64,000 nucleotides of DNA from JAGHAJ01 sp964559865 [NCBI: uncultured Synergistota bacterium] (lineage in GTDB: Bacteria > Synergistota > JAGHAJ01). The notes below the pieces were generated by a model. That model was not told where the DNA came from. It made no database searches and saw only the letters and a program-made list of their open reading frames with translations. The translations under genes were made by a program, and so were the position numbers. The DNA is taken from positions 1 to 64,000 of the forward strand of contig CAZLJD010000030.1 in assembly GCA_964559865.1 (NCBI GenBank), in the 5' to 3' direction. This document shows, one piece after another, positions 1 to 8,970 of the stretch; positions within the stretch are counted from its first letter, which is position 1; each line of letters opens with the position of its first letter.

Positions 1-91
1 GGTAATACACCCACACCTCCGTTGGTATATCACCCACACCCCCGTTGGCAATACACCCACAAACCGTAGGTCTATTACCCACACCGACAAG
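1..91. repeat. degenerate ~23-bp tandem repeat, four copies
   Basis: Four head-to-tail units of 22-23 bp begin at about 1, 24, 47 and 69. Each starts GGTAAT/GGTATA/GGCAAT/GGTCTA and carries the shared core ACCCACA near its middle, and the first two end CCGTT. Units 1 and 2 differ at only a few positions and the later ones decay. The array starts at the window edge, so more copies may lie to the left. There are no conserved spacers, so it is not a CRISPR. No function can be read from it. Confidence 0.6.
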
Positions 92-150
92 TTTTCGGCA
101 TACCAAAAACCCAATAACAACAACACCTAACACAAACACCCCCTCCCACC

Positions 151-211
151 TAAATAAATACTTAAATAAAAGTACTTAAATAAAATATTTAAATAAAAGG
201 GTTAAAGAATA
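151..211. repeat. AT-rich ~14-bp direct repeats
   Basis: Four near-copies of TAAATAAAAGTACT/TAAATAAAATATTT follow one another and are almost pure A+T, in contrast with the roughly mid-40s %GC of the coding DNA. The repeat could be a protein-binding or duplex-unwinding element, or simple drift. Nothing around it decides this. Confidence 0.55.
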
Positions 212-474
212 TAGACAATGAAATAGAGATAATAGAGCTAATAAAGATACATACTAACTTTATAGGTGGTTAGCAAACAAAACAGATACCCAACCCTCTT
301 ACTCAACTCATTCTCACTCTCATTCTCACCCTCAAACCCCATTACCAGCAAGACTAAAAGACACCAAACTACCACGAGCAGTATAATACACGCACCCTAA
401 GTTGGTAATCAATAGTTTTTTATACCTCTGAGATAAAAATACCGCCCCAAGATAAAATTTTTTCGTATCAAGTA
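212..474. other. non-coding stretch upstream of the TRAP operon
   Basis: No convincing gene is seen. A 114-codon open frame on the minus strand (332-676) has no recognisable family, has no ribosome-binding site I can find, and runs antisense through the TRAP promoter and leader, so I treat it as chance. There is a short CTCATTCTCA-type repetition near 306-330. Confidence 0.5.
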
Positions 475-503
475 TTGACACTTTAGTCTGCTTATCGTAT
501 AAT
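475..503 (+). promoter_or_regulatory. consensus sigma-70-type promoter of dctPQM
   Basis: TTGACA at 475-480, a 17-bp spacer and TATAAT at 498-503 match the housekeeping consensus at all twelve positions. Transcription should begin near 510, leaving an untranslated leader of about 190 nt before the dctP ATG at 704. Confidence 0.85.
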
Positions 504-567
504 ATAGGTGTAGTAATAGGGTATTTATAGTTTATAGAGGTGTGTATTCGTGTTCGCACAGATACCA

Positions 568-605
568 AATTGCCCGTTGGGTTGCGAGTTGTTTCGGTGG
601 CAATT
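568..605 (+). promoter_or_regulatory. inverted repeat in the dctPQM leader
   Basis: AATTGCC (568-574) and GGCAATT (599-605) are exact inverted repeats with a 24-nt GT-rich loop, inside the leader predicted from the promoter at 475-503. It could be a structured 5' UTR or an operator. I do not recognise a known riboswitch class. Confidence 0.4.
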
Positions 606-703
606 CTTCTTAGAGCCAAACGGTAGCGCACAGGTAAACTTGACATATCACGATCGATGCCATGCAATCTACCCATGCAAAAAATTTCAAAGGGGGGATT
701 TAG

Positions 704-1678
704 ATGTCTAAAAAGATAGGAATAGCTGTCTTATTAGGTATATTCGTGATGTTCGCAGTTGGCACATCTTTTGCTCTAACCATCAAGCTCGGCAATGTGC
801 TTAGCATGAAGCACCCGTGGAACATCTGTCTAACGGGCTTTGCAAAAGATGTAAAGGCGGCAACCAACGGCAGAGTGGTGTTCAAGATCTATCCAAGTTC
901 GCAGCTCGGGAACGAAAAGGACCTCATAGAGGGCATGAGGCTGGGAACGGTAGATGCAGGACTGATAGGTGGGGCGTCGTTTCAGTCCATCGAACCCAAA
1001 ATGGGTGTAGAGGAGTTGCCCTATGCGTGGAAGACGCACCAAGCAGCTTACAGGGCGTTTGACGGGGAGCTTGGAGACCTGTTGTTCAGCTTGCTGGCAA
1101 GAAAGGGGATAATAGGGCTTGCATGGTGGGAGAACGGATTCAGAAACATCACTAACAATGTAAGGCCAATATACAAACCGTCTGACCTGAAAGGGCTAAA
1201 ACTGAGAGTCACGCCCATAAAGATGAGACTCGACACATTCAAGGTATTGGGAGCATCGCCAATGCCCATACCGTTCGGAGAGCTGTACACGGCGCTTCAG
1301 CAGGGCACAGTCGATGGACAGGAGAACCCACTGGCAATCATATACTCCGCCGGATTCTACGAAGTCCAGAAGTACCTCTCACTAACGGGGCACATCTGGG
1401 GATCAGGGGTGCTCTGCGTCCGTAAAGGTGTCTGGAACAAGATATCCAGTGCAGACAAGAAAGTGGTTCTGAGGTACGCCTACAAGTGGAGAGACAGAGA
1501 AAGAGAGATGATCCAGCAGAGCGACAAGACGCTGACCAAGAAGCTGAAAGAAAAGGGCATGAAGGTAAACAGCGTCAACAAAGCACCCTTCCAGAAGGCA
1601 GTTCAACCGGTGTGGAAGGAGTACGAACCCGTGTTCGGAAAGAAGATCATGGAGCTGGTAAGAAAATACAGCAAGTAG
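704..1678 (+). CDS. TRAP transporter substrate-binding protein, DctP family
   Basis: Periplasmic receptor of a tripartite ATP-independent transporter, which captures an organic acid or related solute for sodium- or proton-driven uptake. The 324-residue product starts with a typical signal peptide (basic MSKK, a hydrophobic stretch, then about residue 25 the mature sequence). The region around residues 165-205, with LRVTP followed by GELYTALQQGTVDGQENP, is the family signature. The Arg of LRVTP is the usual carboxylate ligand. The start is fixed by AAAGGGGGG eight bases upstream. It is the first gene of dctPQM, with 1 nt separating it from dctQ. The substrate cannot be told from sequence, and the large subunit is interrupted, so the system may be inactive. 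Confidence 0.93.
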   Translation: MSKKIGIAVLLGIFVMFAVGTSFALTIKLGNVLSMKHPWNICLTGFAKDVKAATNGRVVFKIYPSSQLGNEKDLIEGMRLGTVDAGLIGGASFQSIEPKMGVEELPYAWKTHQAAYRAFDGELGDLLFSLLARKGIIGLAWWENGFRNITNNVRPIYKPSDLKGLKLRVTPIKMRLDTFKVLGASPMPIPFGELYTALQQGTVDGQENPLAIIYSAGFYEVQKYLSLTGHIWGSGVLCVRKGVWNKISSADKKVVLRYAYKWRDREREMIQQSDKTLTKKLKEKGMKVNSVNKAPFQKAVQPVWKEYEPVFGKKIMELVRKYSK

Positions 1679-1679
1679 C

Positions 1680-2138
1680 ATGGAACGAATACTGAAAACG
1701 ATAAAGTTTCTCATTGCACTGTTCCTGGTGCTGATATTCGCCACGGTCATATTGGAAGTTCTTTTTAGATATGTTCTGCACCTCGTACTCCCGTGGGGTG
1801 CAGAACTCTCACAGACTTTGCTGGTATGGTCTGCATTTCTGGGAAGCGCATACGCCCTGTGGAACACAGAGCACATGGCAGTCTCCCTCTTCGTAGATAG
1901 AGTGAAATCCAAAAAGGCTCGCAAACTCTTAAACTACACGGCGAGAGGGACGACGCTCCTATTCCTACTCATTGGGATCTGGGCTGGTGCTAAGGTCGTA
2001 GCAATCACATGGGGAGACAGAACGACCGCTATGCAGATACCAGCAGGGATACTCTACCTATCGTTTCCGATAAGCTGTGGACTAATGTCCGTGTTTCTGG
2101 TGGTTCAATTCTTCTCAGAGGGGAAGGAAAGGACATGA
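1680..2138 (+). CDS. TRAP transporter small permease, DctQ family
   Basis: Membrane subunit of about 152 residues with four predicted hydrophobic segments (roughly residues 10-30, 40-60, 85-105 and 125-145), the usual DctQ size and topology. It bridges DctM and the binding protein. The motif LRYVLHLVLPWGAELSQ-like near residues 23-40 (R-Y-V-L...PWGAE) is typical for the family, in which a conserved E/W segment precedes the second helix. The ATG follows the dctP stop by one base, and the last codons overlap the dctM start (ATGA). The three genes are surely co-transcribed. Confidence 0.9.
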   Translation: MERILKTIKFLIALFLVLIFATVILEVLFRYVLHLVLPWGAELSQTLLVWSAFLGSAYALWNTEHMAVSLFVDRVKSKKARKLLNYTARGTTLLFLLIGIWAGAKVVAITWGDRTTAMQIPAGILYLSFPISCGLMSVFLVVQFFSEGKERT

Positions 2139-3421
2139 TACTGCTTCTGGTGGTAATGGCAATATGCCTCATAATAGGGATACCTATCGCATTCTCTATC
2201 GCATTCTCCATCGCAATATCCTCGCTGGTTTACCTGCAGGTAAACCAGTCAGTACCACTCCCAGTAGTAGCACTGAGAATGGTGGTGGGCATAGACACAT
2301 TCACGCTGCTCGCAATACCCCTGTTCCTGCTGGCTGGAGCGCTAATGGCAGAGGGAGGGATCACATCAAAGATCATGCGGTTCGCCTCTGCACTCGTTGG
2401 AAGGATACCCGGAGGCATGGCAATGGTCATGGTAATATCCTGCATGTTGTTCGGGGCAATATCGGGTTCGGGCGTGGCAGATGTTGCAGCCATAGGTGCG
2501 ATAATGCTACCTGCGATGAAAGAGCAGGGATACAAACCGAGTTTCAGCGCCGCACTGCTGGGTTGCTCAGGCTCACTCGGGACGATAATACCCCCAAGCA
2601 TCGTAATGGTAATACTCGGCATCACGATGGAGACCTCCATCGGAAAGCTCTTTCTCGGCGGGATAATACCCGGAATACTGACGGGCTCTGCTCTGATGAT
2701 GCTGTCGTACTTCTTCGCAGTCAAGGAGCACTACCCAAGAGGGGAGAGGTTCAGCCTGCAGGAGGTTTACGCCTCGTTCAAAGAAGCAATCCTTCCACTC
2801 CTCACGCCGATCATAATCGTGGGAGGGATACTCGAGGGGATATTCACCGCAACGGAGGCAGGTGGAGTAGCCGCAGCCTACGCCTTTTTCCTGTCGGTGG
2901 TAGTTTACAAAAAGATATCCTTCAAAAGGCTCTACGAGATATTCTTCTCGGTAGCCAAGACGAGCGCCGTGGTGCTGTTCATAATATCTGCTGCATCTCT
3001 GTTCGGATGGATACTCGCAGACGAGCAGATACCCCAGCTGGTCGCACACTACATCCTCTCACTCTCACACAACTACTAGGTAATCGTTGCGCTCATAAAC
3101 ATCTTGCTCCTCGTGTTGGGGACATTCATGGAAACCATAGCAATCATCATAATAGTCATACCGGTACTGCTGCCAATAGTCTCCCAGATAGGCATGGACA
3201 TGACGCACTTCGGGGTAATGGTCGCCATAAACCTCGCAATAGGGGCAAACACGCCACCGGTAGGGGTCAATCTGATCACCGCCTGCAAGATGGCAAACAT
3301 ACCGCCGGAAAGCAGCACGAGATACGCCGCTTACTTCGTCGGAGCCATGATAGTAGCACTGATACTCATAATAGTGTTTCCACAGGTCGTAACATTCATA
3401 CCAAACCACATCGTAAAGTGA
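2135..3421 (+). pseudogene. TRAP transporter large permease dctM, interrupted by in-frame TAG
   Basis: The frame encodes a normal-length DctM (about 428 positions) from ATG 2135, which overlaps the dctQ stop. It has multiple hydrophobic segments and the family motifs FGAISGSGVADVAAIG and SGSLGTIIPPSIVMVI. Codon 315 (3077-3079) is TAG, and the same frame continues without any shift into NILLLVLGTFMETIAI and IGANTPPVGVNL, which are conserved C-terminal DctM sequence. Many relatives have Trp at or near this point, so TGG to TAG by one transition is the simplest explanation. No ribosome-binding site for a restart is seen after the stop. Nonsense mutation, sequencing error and suppression all remain possible. 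Confidence 0.85.
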
Positions 3422-3452
3422 GCTGGAGATAACCGAGCAAGGGACCCAAACG

Positions 3453-4982
3453 CTAACCCGCAAGTGCGTCAAAGCTTGCGTGCATGTAGTCTTTCAGCGC
3501 AGGGTAAAGCCTTCTGTAAAGGCGATGCCACTTCTGATAAGTCTCCCTGTAAGCGGGATCGGGTGCCACGACCTCTCCCGTCTTAACGAGCCTTTCAACT
3601 GCCTCGTAAACATCACCGTACTCCTGCACCCCAACAGCCGCTATCACGGAAGCACCAAAGGCAGGCCCTTCGTCAACCTCCAGCTTCCTGACCTCCACAC
3701 CAAGCAGTGAGGAAATGATTTCAAGCCAAAGCCTGCTCTTAGCTCCTCCACCCGTGACCCTCACATCTTCGAGCCTTATGCCAGCAGCCTCCAGGAGGTC
3801 AACAACATCTCTTATAGAATACGAAACCCCTTCCAAAACACTCCTGACGAAGTGCGACTTCGTGTGTCTTAGCGAAATGCCGACAAAGACTCCCCGGGCT
3901 TTGGAGTCCATGTGAGGCGACCTCTCACCGTTCAGGTAAGGCAGAAAGACCAACCCTTCACTACCGGGAGGGATACCCTCTGCACCCTTAAGAAGCACAT
4001 CATAAACATCTGCACCCACCACCTCAGACGCTACATCCTCAAGTCTGCAAAACACCTCCTTAAACCACTTGAGGGAAAGTCCAGCAGAAAGCGTAACCCC
4101 CATGTTGTACCATGTGCCAGCAGGTGCGTGGTTAAAGAAGTGAACCACACCGCTTTTGTCTCTCCTCTCCGGATCAGTGGTCGGCACGAACACCACACCA
4201 GAAGAACCAAGGCTTATAAGTGCCTGACCATCTCTCACTACCCCCGAACCAACGGCACCACAAACATTATCAGCACCTCCAGCCACAACAACACAGCCAC
4301 CGTCAAAACCTACCTCCTCTGCGACCTCCCTCCTAAGAGAGCCCACCACATCAAAAGAACCCACTACCTCCGGGAAGAAATCAGGGTTTAAACCCAGCTC
4401 CCGTATCACATCAACCGCCCACCTACGGTTAACCACATCAAAAAGACCCGTGCCAGCAGCGTCTGAGAGCTCCGCAACCACTCTGCCGGTGAGCTTAAAA
4501 GATATGTAGTCCTTAGGCAACAGGATCTTCCACAGCCGTCCGTAAAGCTCCGGCTCATTCTCCTTGAACCACAGAATTTTGGGCACGGTGAAGCCTTCCA
4601 GTGGCAGGTTGTAAACCCTGTTAAGCAACCTCTCCCTGCCCACACTCCGCTCTATGAACTCCCTCTGCCTGAACGTCCTCGTGTCGTTCCAGAGTATCGC
4701 ACGCCTTATAGGGTTACCACTATCATCGAGAAAGACTGAGCTGTGCATCTGACCGCTGAGCGATATCGCCTTTATCCGCTTGGCGTCACTCCCAAGCCCC
4801 CGGGAAACAGCCCTAAGCGAAGACAGAACCGCATTCCACCAGTCAAGTGGCTCCTGCTCACTCCAACCGGGATAAGGGGAGTAGAGTGGATATCCCTCAA
4901 AGTGGGTGAACACCACCCCCCTCTCCACGGATACGACCACAGACTTCACACCGGTAGTTCCCACATCCATGCCGAGAAACAT
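3453..4982 (-). CDS. xylB: xylulokinase
   Basis: Phosphorylates D-xylulose to xylulose-5-phosphate, the second step of xylose breakdown. The 509-residue FGGY-family kinase starts with the N-terminal phosphate-binding motif GMDVGTTGVKSVV. It shows LSGQMHS near residue 79 and a second ATPase-fold motif around residues 230-265 (GGADNVCGAVGSG), and ends with the family segment RVTGGGAKSRLW. The ATG at 4982 lies seven bases after AGGGGG, and a TTG one codon upstream is less likely. It is the last gene of the xylose operon, 11 bases after xylA. It is convergent with dctM, and no clear terminator is visible in the 31 bases between them. Confidence 0.95.
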   Translation of the reverse strand: MFLGMDVGTTGVKSVVVSVERGVVFTHFEGYPLYSPYPGWSEQEPLDWWNAVLSSLRAVSRGLGSDAKRIKAISLSGQMHSSVFLDDSGNPIRRAILWNDTRTFRQREFIERSVGRERLLNRVYNLPLEGFTVPKILWFKENEPELYGRLWKILLPKDYISFKLTGRVVAELSDAAGTGLFDVVNRRWAVDVIRELGLNPDFFPEVVGSFDVVGSLRREVAEEVGFDGGCVVVAGGADNVCGAVGSGVVRDGQALISLGSSGVVFVPTTDPERRDKSGVVHFFNHAPAGTWYNMGVTLSAGLSLKWFKEVFCRLEDVASEVVGADVYDVLLKGAEGIPPGSEGLVFLPYLNGERSPHMDSKARGVFVGISLRHTKSHFVRSVLEGVSYSIRDVVDLLEAAGIRLEDVRVTGGGAKSRLWLEIISSLLGVEVRKLEVDEGPAFGASVIAAVGVQEYGDVYEAVERLVKTGEVVAPDPAYRETYQKWHRLYRRLYPALKDYMHASFDALAG

Positions 4983-4993
4983 CAAAATGCCCC

Positions 4994-6316
4994 CTAACCC
5001 CCGTAGCCAAGTATGTACTGGTTCAAGATGTGCTCAAGGTACTCCTGCCCACCAGAAGCACTCCCCAGATCTGACCTGTCCAGTATGTACGCCTCCAGCT
5101 CCTCAAAGGAGGTATCTCCCTCCACGATGCGCCTTCCAATACCGTCAGAATAAGAACTGTAGCGCCCGGACACGAACTCCTCTATAACGCCGTCTTCCAG
5201 CAACCTACTTGCTATCTTCCACCCAGCAGCAACGGTGTCCATGCCAACGATGTAAGCAACCACGAGGTCTTCAAGGGTGAAAGAGCCTCTGCGGACCTTT
5301 GCATCGAAGTTTAGACCGCCCCTGTGGAGACCCCCGTTCTTTATAACCTCGTACATGCCGAGCGTCGCCTCGTAAAGGTTGGTGGGAAACCTGTCAACAT
5401 CCCAGCCGAGCAGCGGGTCTCCAAGGTTTATGTCTATACTGCCAAGTTTTCCCACGAGGCGCGCATACCTCAGCTCGTGGTGGAATGTGTGTCCCGCAAG
5501 TACGGCGTGATTCGCCTCTATGTTGAACTTGAAGTACTCGTCAAGGCCGTAGTGCTTCAAGAAGGCATAAGCAGTGGCAACATCGTAGTCATACTGGTGT
5601 TTCGTTGGTTCTTTGGGTTTTGGCTCAATCAGAAACTGCCCGTCAAACGAGATCTTCTTCGCATAGTCCACCGCCATCTTGAGGAATCTTGCAAGGTTGT
5701 CAAGCTCAAGCCCCATGTCGGTGTTAAGGAGTGTCTCGTACCCCTCCCTTCCGCCCCAGAAGACATACCCCTGAGCACCCAGCTCCTTCGCTACATCAAG
5801 CGCCTTCTTAACCTGAGCGGAGGCGTAGGCAAAAACATCGGCATTGCAGCTCGTAGCCGCACCGTGAACATACCTCGGACTGGAAAAGAGGTTAGCAGTA
5901 ACCCATAGAGGCTTTACACGGCTGTCCTTCATGTGTTGTTTTATGTGTTCCACAACCCTGTCAAGGTTTTTGTTCGTCTCCCTCAGAGTAGCCCCCTCCG
6001 GAGCTATGTCCCTGTCGTGAAAGCAGAAGTAGTCAACGCCTATCTTCTCGCAAAACTCAAAGGCTGCATCTACCTTCTGAAGAGAGACCGTCAGAGGGTC
6101 TGCCCCATCATTCCACGGCCTTCTCATCGTTCCAACGCCGAACATGTCAGTGCCATCGTGGTTAAATGTGTGCCAGAAAGAGACCGCAAACCTCAGGCTC
6201 TCTGCAGCCCTCTTTCCACCAACGACCTCGTTCGGGTCGTAAAACTTAAAGGCAAACTTGTTCTTGGATCTGCTACCCTCGTAGCGCACATCTGGTATGC
6301 CGTCAAAGTAACCCAT
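4994..6316 (-). CDS. xylA: xylose isomerase
   Basis: Converts D-xylose to D-xylulose in the cytoplasm using two divalent metal ions. The product is 440 residues, like the class II thermophilic enzymes. Signature segments are [12 protein letters not shown] (catalytic His), [26 protein letters not shown] (metal-binding Glu) and [18 protein letters not shown], followed by [18 protein letters not shown] with acidic metal ligands. I chose ATG 6316 because a GAGGGGGG site lies eight bases upstream. ATG 6322, two codons earlier, sits too close to it, and the longer frame to 6358 lacks a site. The gene stands between the Gfo/Idh oxidoreductase gene and xylB. Confidence 0.96.
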   Translation of the reverse strand: MGYFDGIPDVRYEGSRSKNKFAFKFYDPNEVVGGKRAAESLRFAVSFWHTFNHDGTDMFGVGTMRRPWNDGADPLTVSLQKVDAAFEFCEKIGVDYFCFHDRDIAPEGATLRETNKNLDRVVEHIKQHMKDSRVKPLWVTANLFSSPRYVHGAATSCNADVFAYASAQVKKALDVAKELGAQGYVFWGGREGYETLLNTDMGLELDNLARFLKMAVDYAKKISFDGQFLIEPKPKEPTKHQYDYDVATAYAFLKHYGLDEYFKFNIEANHAVLAGHTFHHELRYARLVGKLGSIDINLGDPLLGWDVDRFPTNLYEATLGMYEVIKNGGLHRGGLNFDAKVRRGSFTLEDLVVAYIVGMDTVAAGWKIASRLLEDGVIEEFVSGRYSSYSDGIGRRIVEGDTSFEELEAYILDRSDLGSASGGQEYLEHILNQYILGYGG

Positions 6317-6330
6317 AACCATATCCCCCC

Positions 6331-7470
6331 TCACAGAGAAAACCTCGCATCTACCCAAACAGAACCCGCTTTACTACTCCTCATGCAATCCTCCACGAAC
6401 TTCACACCCCGTGCACCATCTATCACCGTGGGATAAAGCCTGTCCGCAACAGTCCTGCCCTCCTTCTTCGCAATCAGGACATCGCAGTACTCCCTGTACA
6501 GGTTCGCAAACGCCTCAAAGTAGCCTTCCGGGTGACCGGCGGGAATCCTGTTGTAGGAGGTTTCCAAGCCGTTCTTCCCCTTCACAAGTAGCTGGGTGTT
6601 TCCGTTTTTCTTCGTAAACTTCACAACCTCCGGCTCCTCCTGAAACCACTCCAGCGCACCCTCGTCACCAAATATCCTAACCCTGAGTCCGTTTACTATC
6701 CCTATGGCTATCTTCGAACTCCAGTAATTTCCAGTAGCACCGCCAACATACTCCAGAAGCACATAGTCGTTGTCGTCCAGCCTCCGCCCCGGAACGACTG
6801 CGTCCATCTTCGCCAAGAGGCGGCTAACATTCAAGCCGGTCATAAAGTGAACCGTGCTCTCTATGTGAGTGCCTATGTCCCCGAGACAGAAGCTCGGACC
6901 GGTGTGGGCAGGATCGAGTTTCCACTTGCGCTTGTAACCGATAGCCTCAACCGAATCCGCAAGATAGCCCTGAGGGTACTCAGCCATCACCACCCTTATG
7001 TTCCCTATGTCTCCCCGCCTTATCATGTCCCTGATCTCTCTGACCATCGGATAGCCAGTGTAAGTGTATGTAACCATGAACTCAAGCCCTCTGTCTTGGG
7101 CAAGTCTCACGAGCTCCAACGCCTCTTCAGAGGTAAAAGAAAGCGGTTTCTCACACACGACATTTATCCCCTTCTGAAGAAAGAGCTTCGCAGCAGCGTA
7201 GTGAACATCGTTAGGAGCAGATATTACAACGAAGTCTATGCCATCTGCCCTCTGGGACTCGCTCTCTGCCATCTCCTCAAATGTCCTGTAAACCCTATCC
7301 TTTGGTATGCCCACCTCCTCTGCAGTCCTCAAGCTCTTCTCGTAGTCCCGCGAAAACGCACCTGCAACCAAATCCGCCTGATGATTCATGGCAATGGCAG
7401 CTCTATGGACATGACCTATAAAAGAACCCACAGCGCCACCCACCTGCCCGTAGGTCAGCCTACCGGACAT
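6331..7470 (-). CDS. Gfo/Idh/MocA-family NAD(P)-dependent oxidoreductase
   Basis: Sugar or polyol dehydrogenase of 379 residues. The N-terminal Rossmann half (about residues 5-130) begins with an atypical nucleotide loop, [19 protein letters not shown], rather than the usual GxGxxG. CEKPLSF near residue 110 is the family's EKP motif with its catalytic Lys. The C-terminal half contains [16 protein letters not shown], with the Asp and His expected at the active site. ATG 7470 is placed by AGGAGGT seven bases upstream. A GTG three codons earlier overlaps that site. Within the xylose operon it may oxidise xylose or another sugar carried by the two ABC systems, but the substrate is inference. Confidence 0.85.
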   Translation of the reverse strand: MSGRLTYGQVGGAVGSFIGHVHRAAIAMNHQADLVAGAFSRDYEKSLRTAEEVGIPKDRVYRTFEEMAESESQRADGIDFVVISAPNDVHYAAAKLFLQKGINVVCEKPLSFTSEEALELVRLAQDRGLEFMVTYTYTGYPMVREIRDMIRRGDIGNIRVVMAEYPQGYLADSVEAIGYKRKWKLDPAHTGPSFCLGDIGTHIESTVHFMTGLNVSRLLAKMDAVVPGRRLDDNDYVLLEYVGGATGNYWSSKIAIGIVNGLRVRIFGDEGALEWFQEEPEVVKFTKKNGNTQLLVKGKNGLETSYNRIPAGHPEGYFEAFANLYREYCDVLIAKKEGRTVADRLYPTVIDGARGVKFVEDCMRSSKAGSVWVDARFSL

Positions 7471-7482
7471 AGCTCCCACCTC

Positions 7483-8970
7483 CTACTTGTCCTTCATGCC
7501 TATAGCCATCTTTATGAGTCTTTCCTGCTTTATCTCCTCCTTCGGCACTATCCCCGCCACCTTACCTGCACTCATTACAACCACCCTGTCACTCATCTGA
7601 AGTATCTCCGGAAGCTCAGAGGAGACCATAATTATCGCTATACCACTCTTAGCAAGCTCGGACATGAGGCGGTATATCTCTGCCTTCGTGCCCACATCTA
7701 TGCCCCTGGTCGGCTCGTCCAGTATGAGGACATCGGGCTTCAGCGCAAGCCACTTCGCCAGAACGACCTTCTGCTGGTTTCCACCGGAGAGGTACATCAC
7801 CTGCTTTTCCGCCGAAGGAGTCTTTATGTCAAACGAGCTTATAGCCCAGTTCGCAAGCTCCATCTCCTCTCTCCGACGGATAAACCACCCTTTCTTTATG
7901 CTGTCAAGGTTTGGCAGCGTGACATTCTCCCTAACCGTCATTATGAGCACGAGTCCAGATATTCTCCTGTCCTCCGGAACCATTCCTATGCCGCGTCTTA
8001 TGGCATCAAGGGGGTGCCTGATGTCAACCTCCTCACCCTTAACAAACAACCTTCCCGCCCGCTTTCTCCGAAAACCAAATATGGTCTCCATGAGTTCCGT
8101 TCTTCCAGCACCAACCAGACCATAAAAACCAAGTATCTCACCCTTCCTTAGGGAAAAGCTCACATCATCAAATCCATCACCAGAAAAACCCTCTACCCGT
8201 AAGACCTCCTGCCCTATTTCGGAAAGCTCCTTCACATAGTAGCTCTCTATCTTTCTGCCGACCATCATCTCGGCAACCGTATCCTCGTTTAGCTCCTCTG
8301 CCCTTGCAGTACCAACGAGCTCACCGTCCCTGAGAACGGAAACCCTGTCTGCAATCTCAAACACCTCTTCGAGCTTGTGAGATATGAATATGATTGCAAT
8401 ACCTTCAGACCTGAGGTGTCTCATTACCTCAAATGTCTTTTCCACTTCCTTCTCCGTGAGAGACGAGGTGGGCTCGTCCATGATGATAACCTTCGCCTCT
8501 CTCTTTATAGCCCTTATTATCTCTACCATCTGCTGAATGGCTATAGAGTAGTTGCCCAACCTCTCATCTGGCTTCACATCAAGGCCAAAGTCCTCAAGCA
8601 GCTTCTTAGAAGCAGCGTACATCTCCCCAAACCTCACGAGAGGACCCTTTAACGGCTCCATTCCCAAAAATATGTTCTCCGCAACCGTGAGGTTTGGCAT
8701 GACGGAAAGCTCTTGAAATATCGTGGATATACCTGAACGAAGGGCATCTGCCGTGCTGTTCCAAACCCTCTCCTTCCCATCGAAGAATATCTTCCCCTCA
8801 TCGGGTTTGAAAACACCCGCTATAATGTTCATGAGTGTGGACTTCCCCGCACCGTTCTCCCCCACGAGGGCGTGCACCTCAGAGGTAAAGACATCGAGGT
8901 TCACTCCCTTCAGCGCATAGACCCCCGGAAATCTCTTGTGTATGTTCTTAACTGAAAGGATAGCACTCAT
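7483..8970 (-). CDS. sugar ABC transporter ATP-binding protein (RbsA/XylG type, two domains)
   Basis: Cytoplasmic ATPase of a monosaccharide importer. The 495 residues form two fused nucleotide-binding domains. Domain 1 has Walker A GENGAGKST (about residue 38), the Q-loop FQELS, and Walker B VIIMDEPTSSLTE. Domain 2 (from about residue 250) has the degenerate P-loop GLVGAGRTELM, signature LSGGNQQKV and VLILDEPTRGIDVGTK. This arrangement is standard for the ribose/xylose/galactose class. Its ATG overlaps the stop of the permease gene upstream (8967-8970), and the Gfo/Idh gene starts 12 bases after it. It is the second such ATPase in the operon, alongside 14350-15888. Confidence 0.93.
   Translation of the reverse strand: MSAILSVKNIHKRFPGVYALKGVNLDVFTSEVHALVGENGAGKSTLMNIIAGVFKPDEGKIFFDGKERVWNSTADALRSGISTIFQELSVMPNLTVAENIFLGMEPLKGPLVRFGEMYAASKKLLEDFGLDVKPDERLGNYSIAIQQMVEIIRAIKREAKVIIMDEPTSSLTEKEVEKTFEVMRHLRSEGIAIIFISHKLEEVFEIADRVSVLRDGELVGTARAEELNEDTVAEMMVGRKIESYYVKELSEIGQEVLRVEGFSGDGFDDVSFSLRKGEILGFYGLVGAGRTELMETIFGFRRKRAGRLFVKGEEVDIRHPLDAIRRGIGMVPEDRRISGLVLIMTVRENVTLPNLDSIKKGWFIRRREEMELANWAISSFDIKTPSAEKQVMYLSGGNQQKVVLAKWLALKPDVLILDEPTRGIDVGTKAEIYRLMSELAKSGIAIIMVSSELPEILQMSDRVVVMSAGKVAGIVPKEEIKQERLIKMAIGMKDK

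Noticed and set aside
1-91. CRISPR array
   Set aside because: Units are only about 23 bp, contiguous, mutually diverged and without spacers.
643-670. Second promoter with TTGACA at about 643 before dctP
   Set aside because: No acceptable -10 hexamer at 16-18 bases.
332-676. 114-codon open frame on the minus strand
   Set aside because: No family resemblance and no ribosome-binding site that I can find. It runs antisense through the dctPQM promoter and leader.
3077-3079. Pyrrolysine or selenocysteine-type recoding at the dctM TAG
   Set aside because: TAG is not a selenocysteine codon, no downstream recoding element is evident, and DctM has no known pyrrolysine. Mutation or error is simpler.
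3104-3421. Separate downstream gene starting at TTG 3104
   Set aside because: No ribosome-binding site, and the product is only the C-terminal quarter of DctM in the same frame.
2164-3432. Long (422-codon) plus-strand frame overlapping dctM
   Set aside because: The product is a low-plausibility Arg/His/Asn-rich string. The dctM frame has clear membrane helices and family motifs.
6847-8151. 434-codon plus-strand frame antisense to the Gfo/Idh and ATPase genes
   Set aside because: Biased composition with no motifs, opposite two confidently identified genes.
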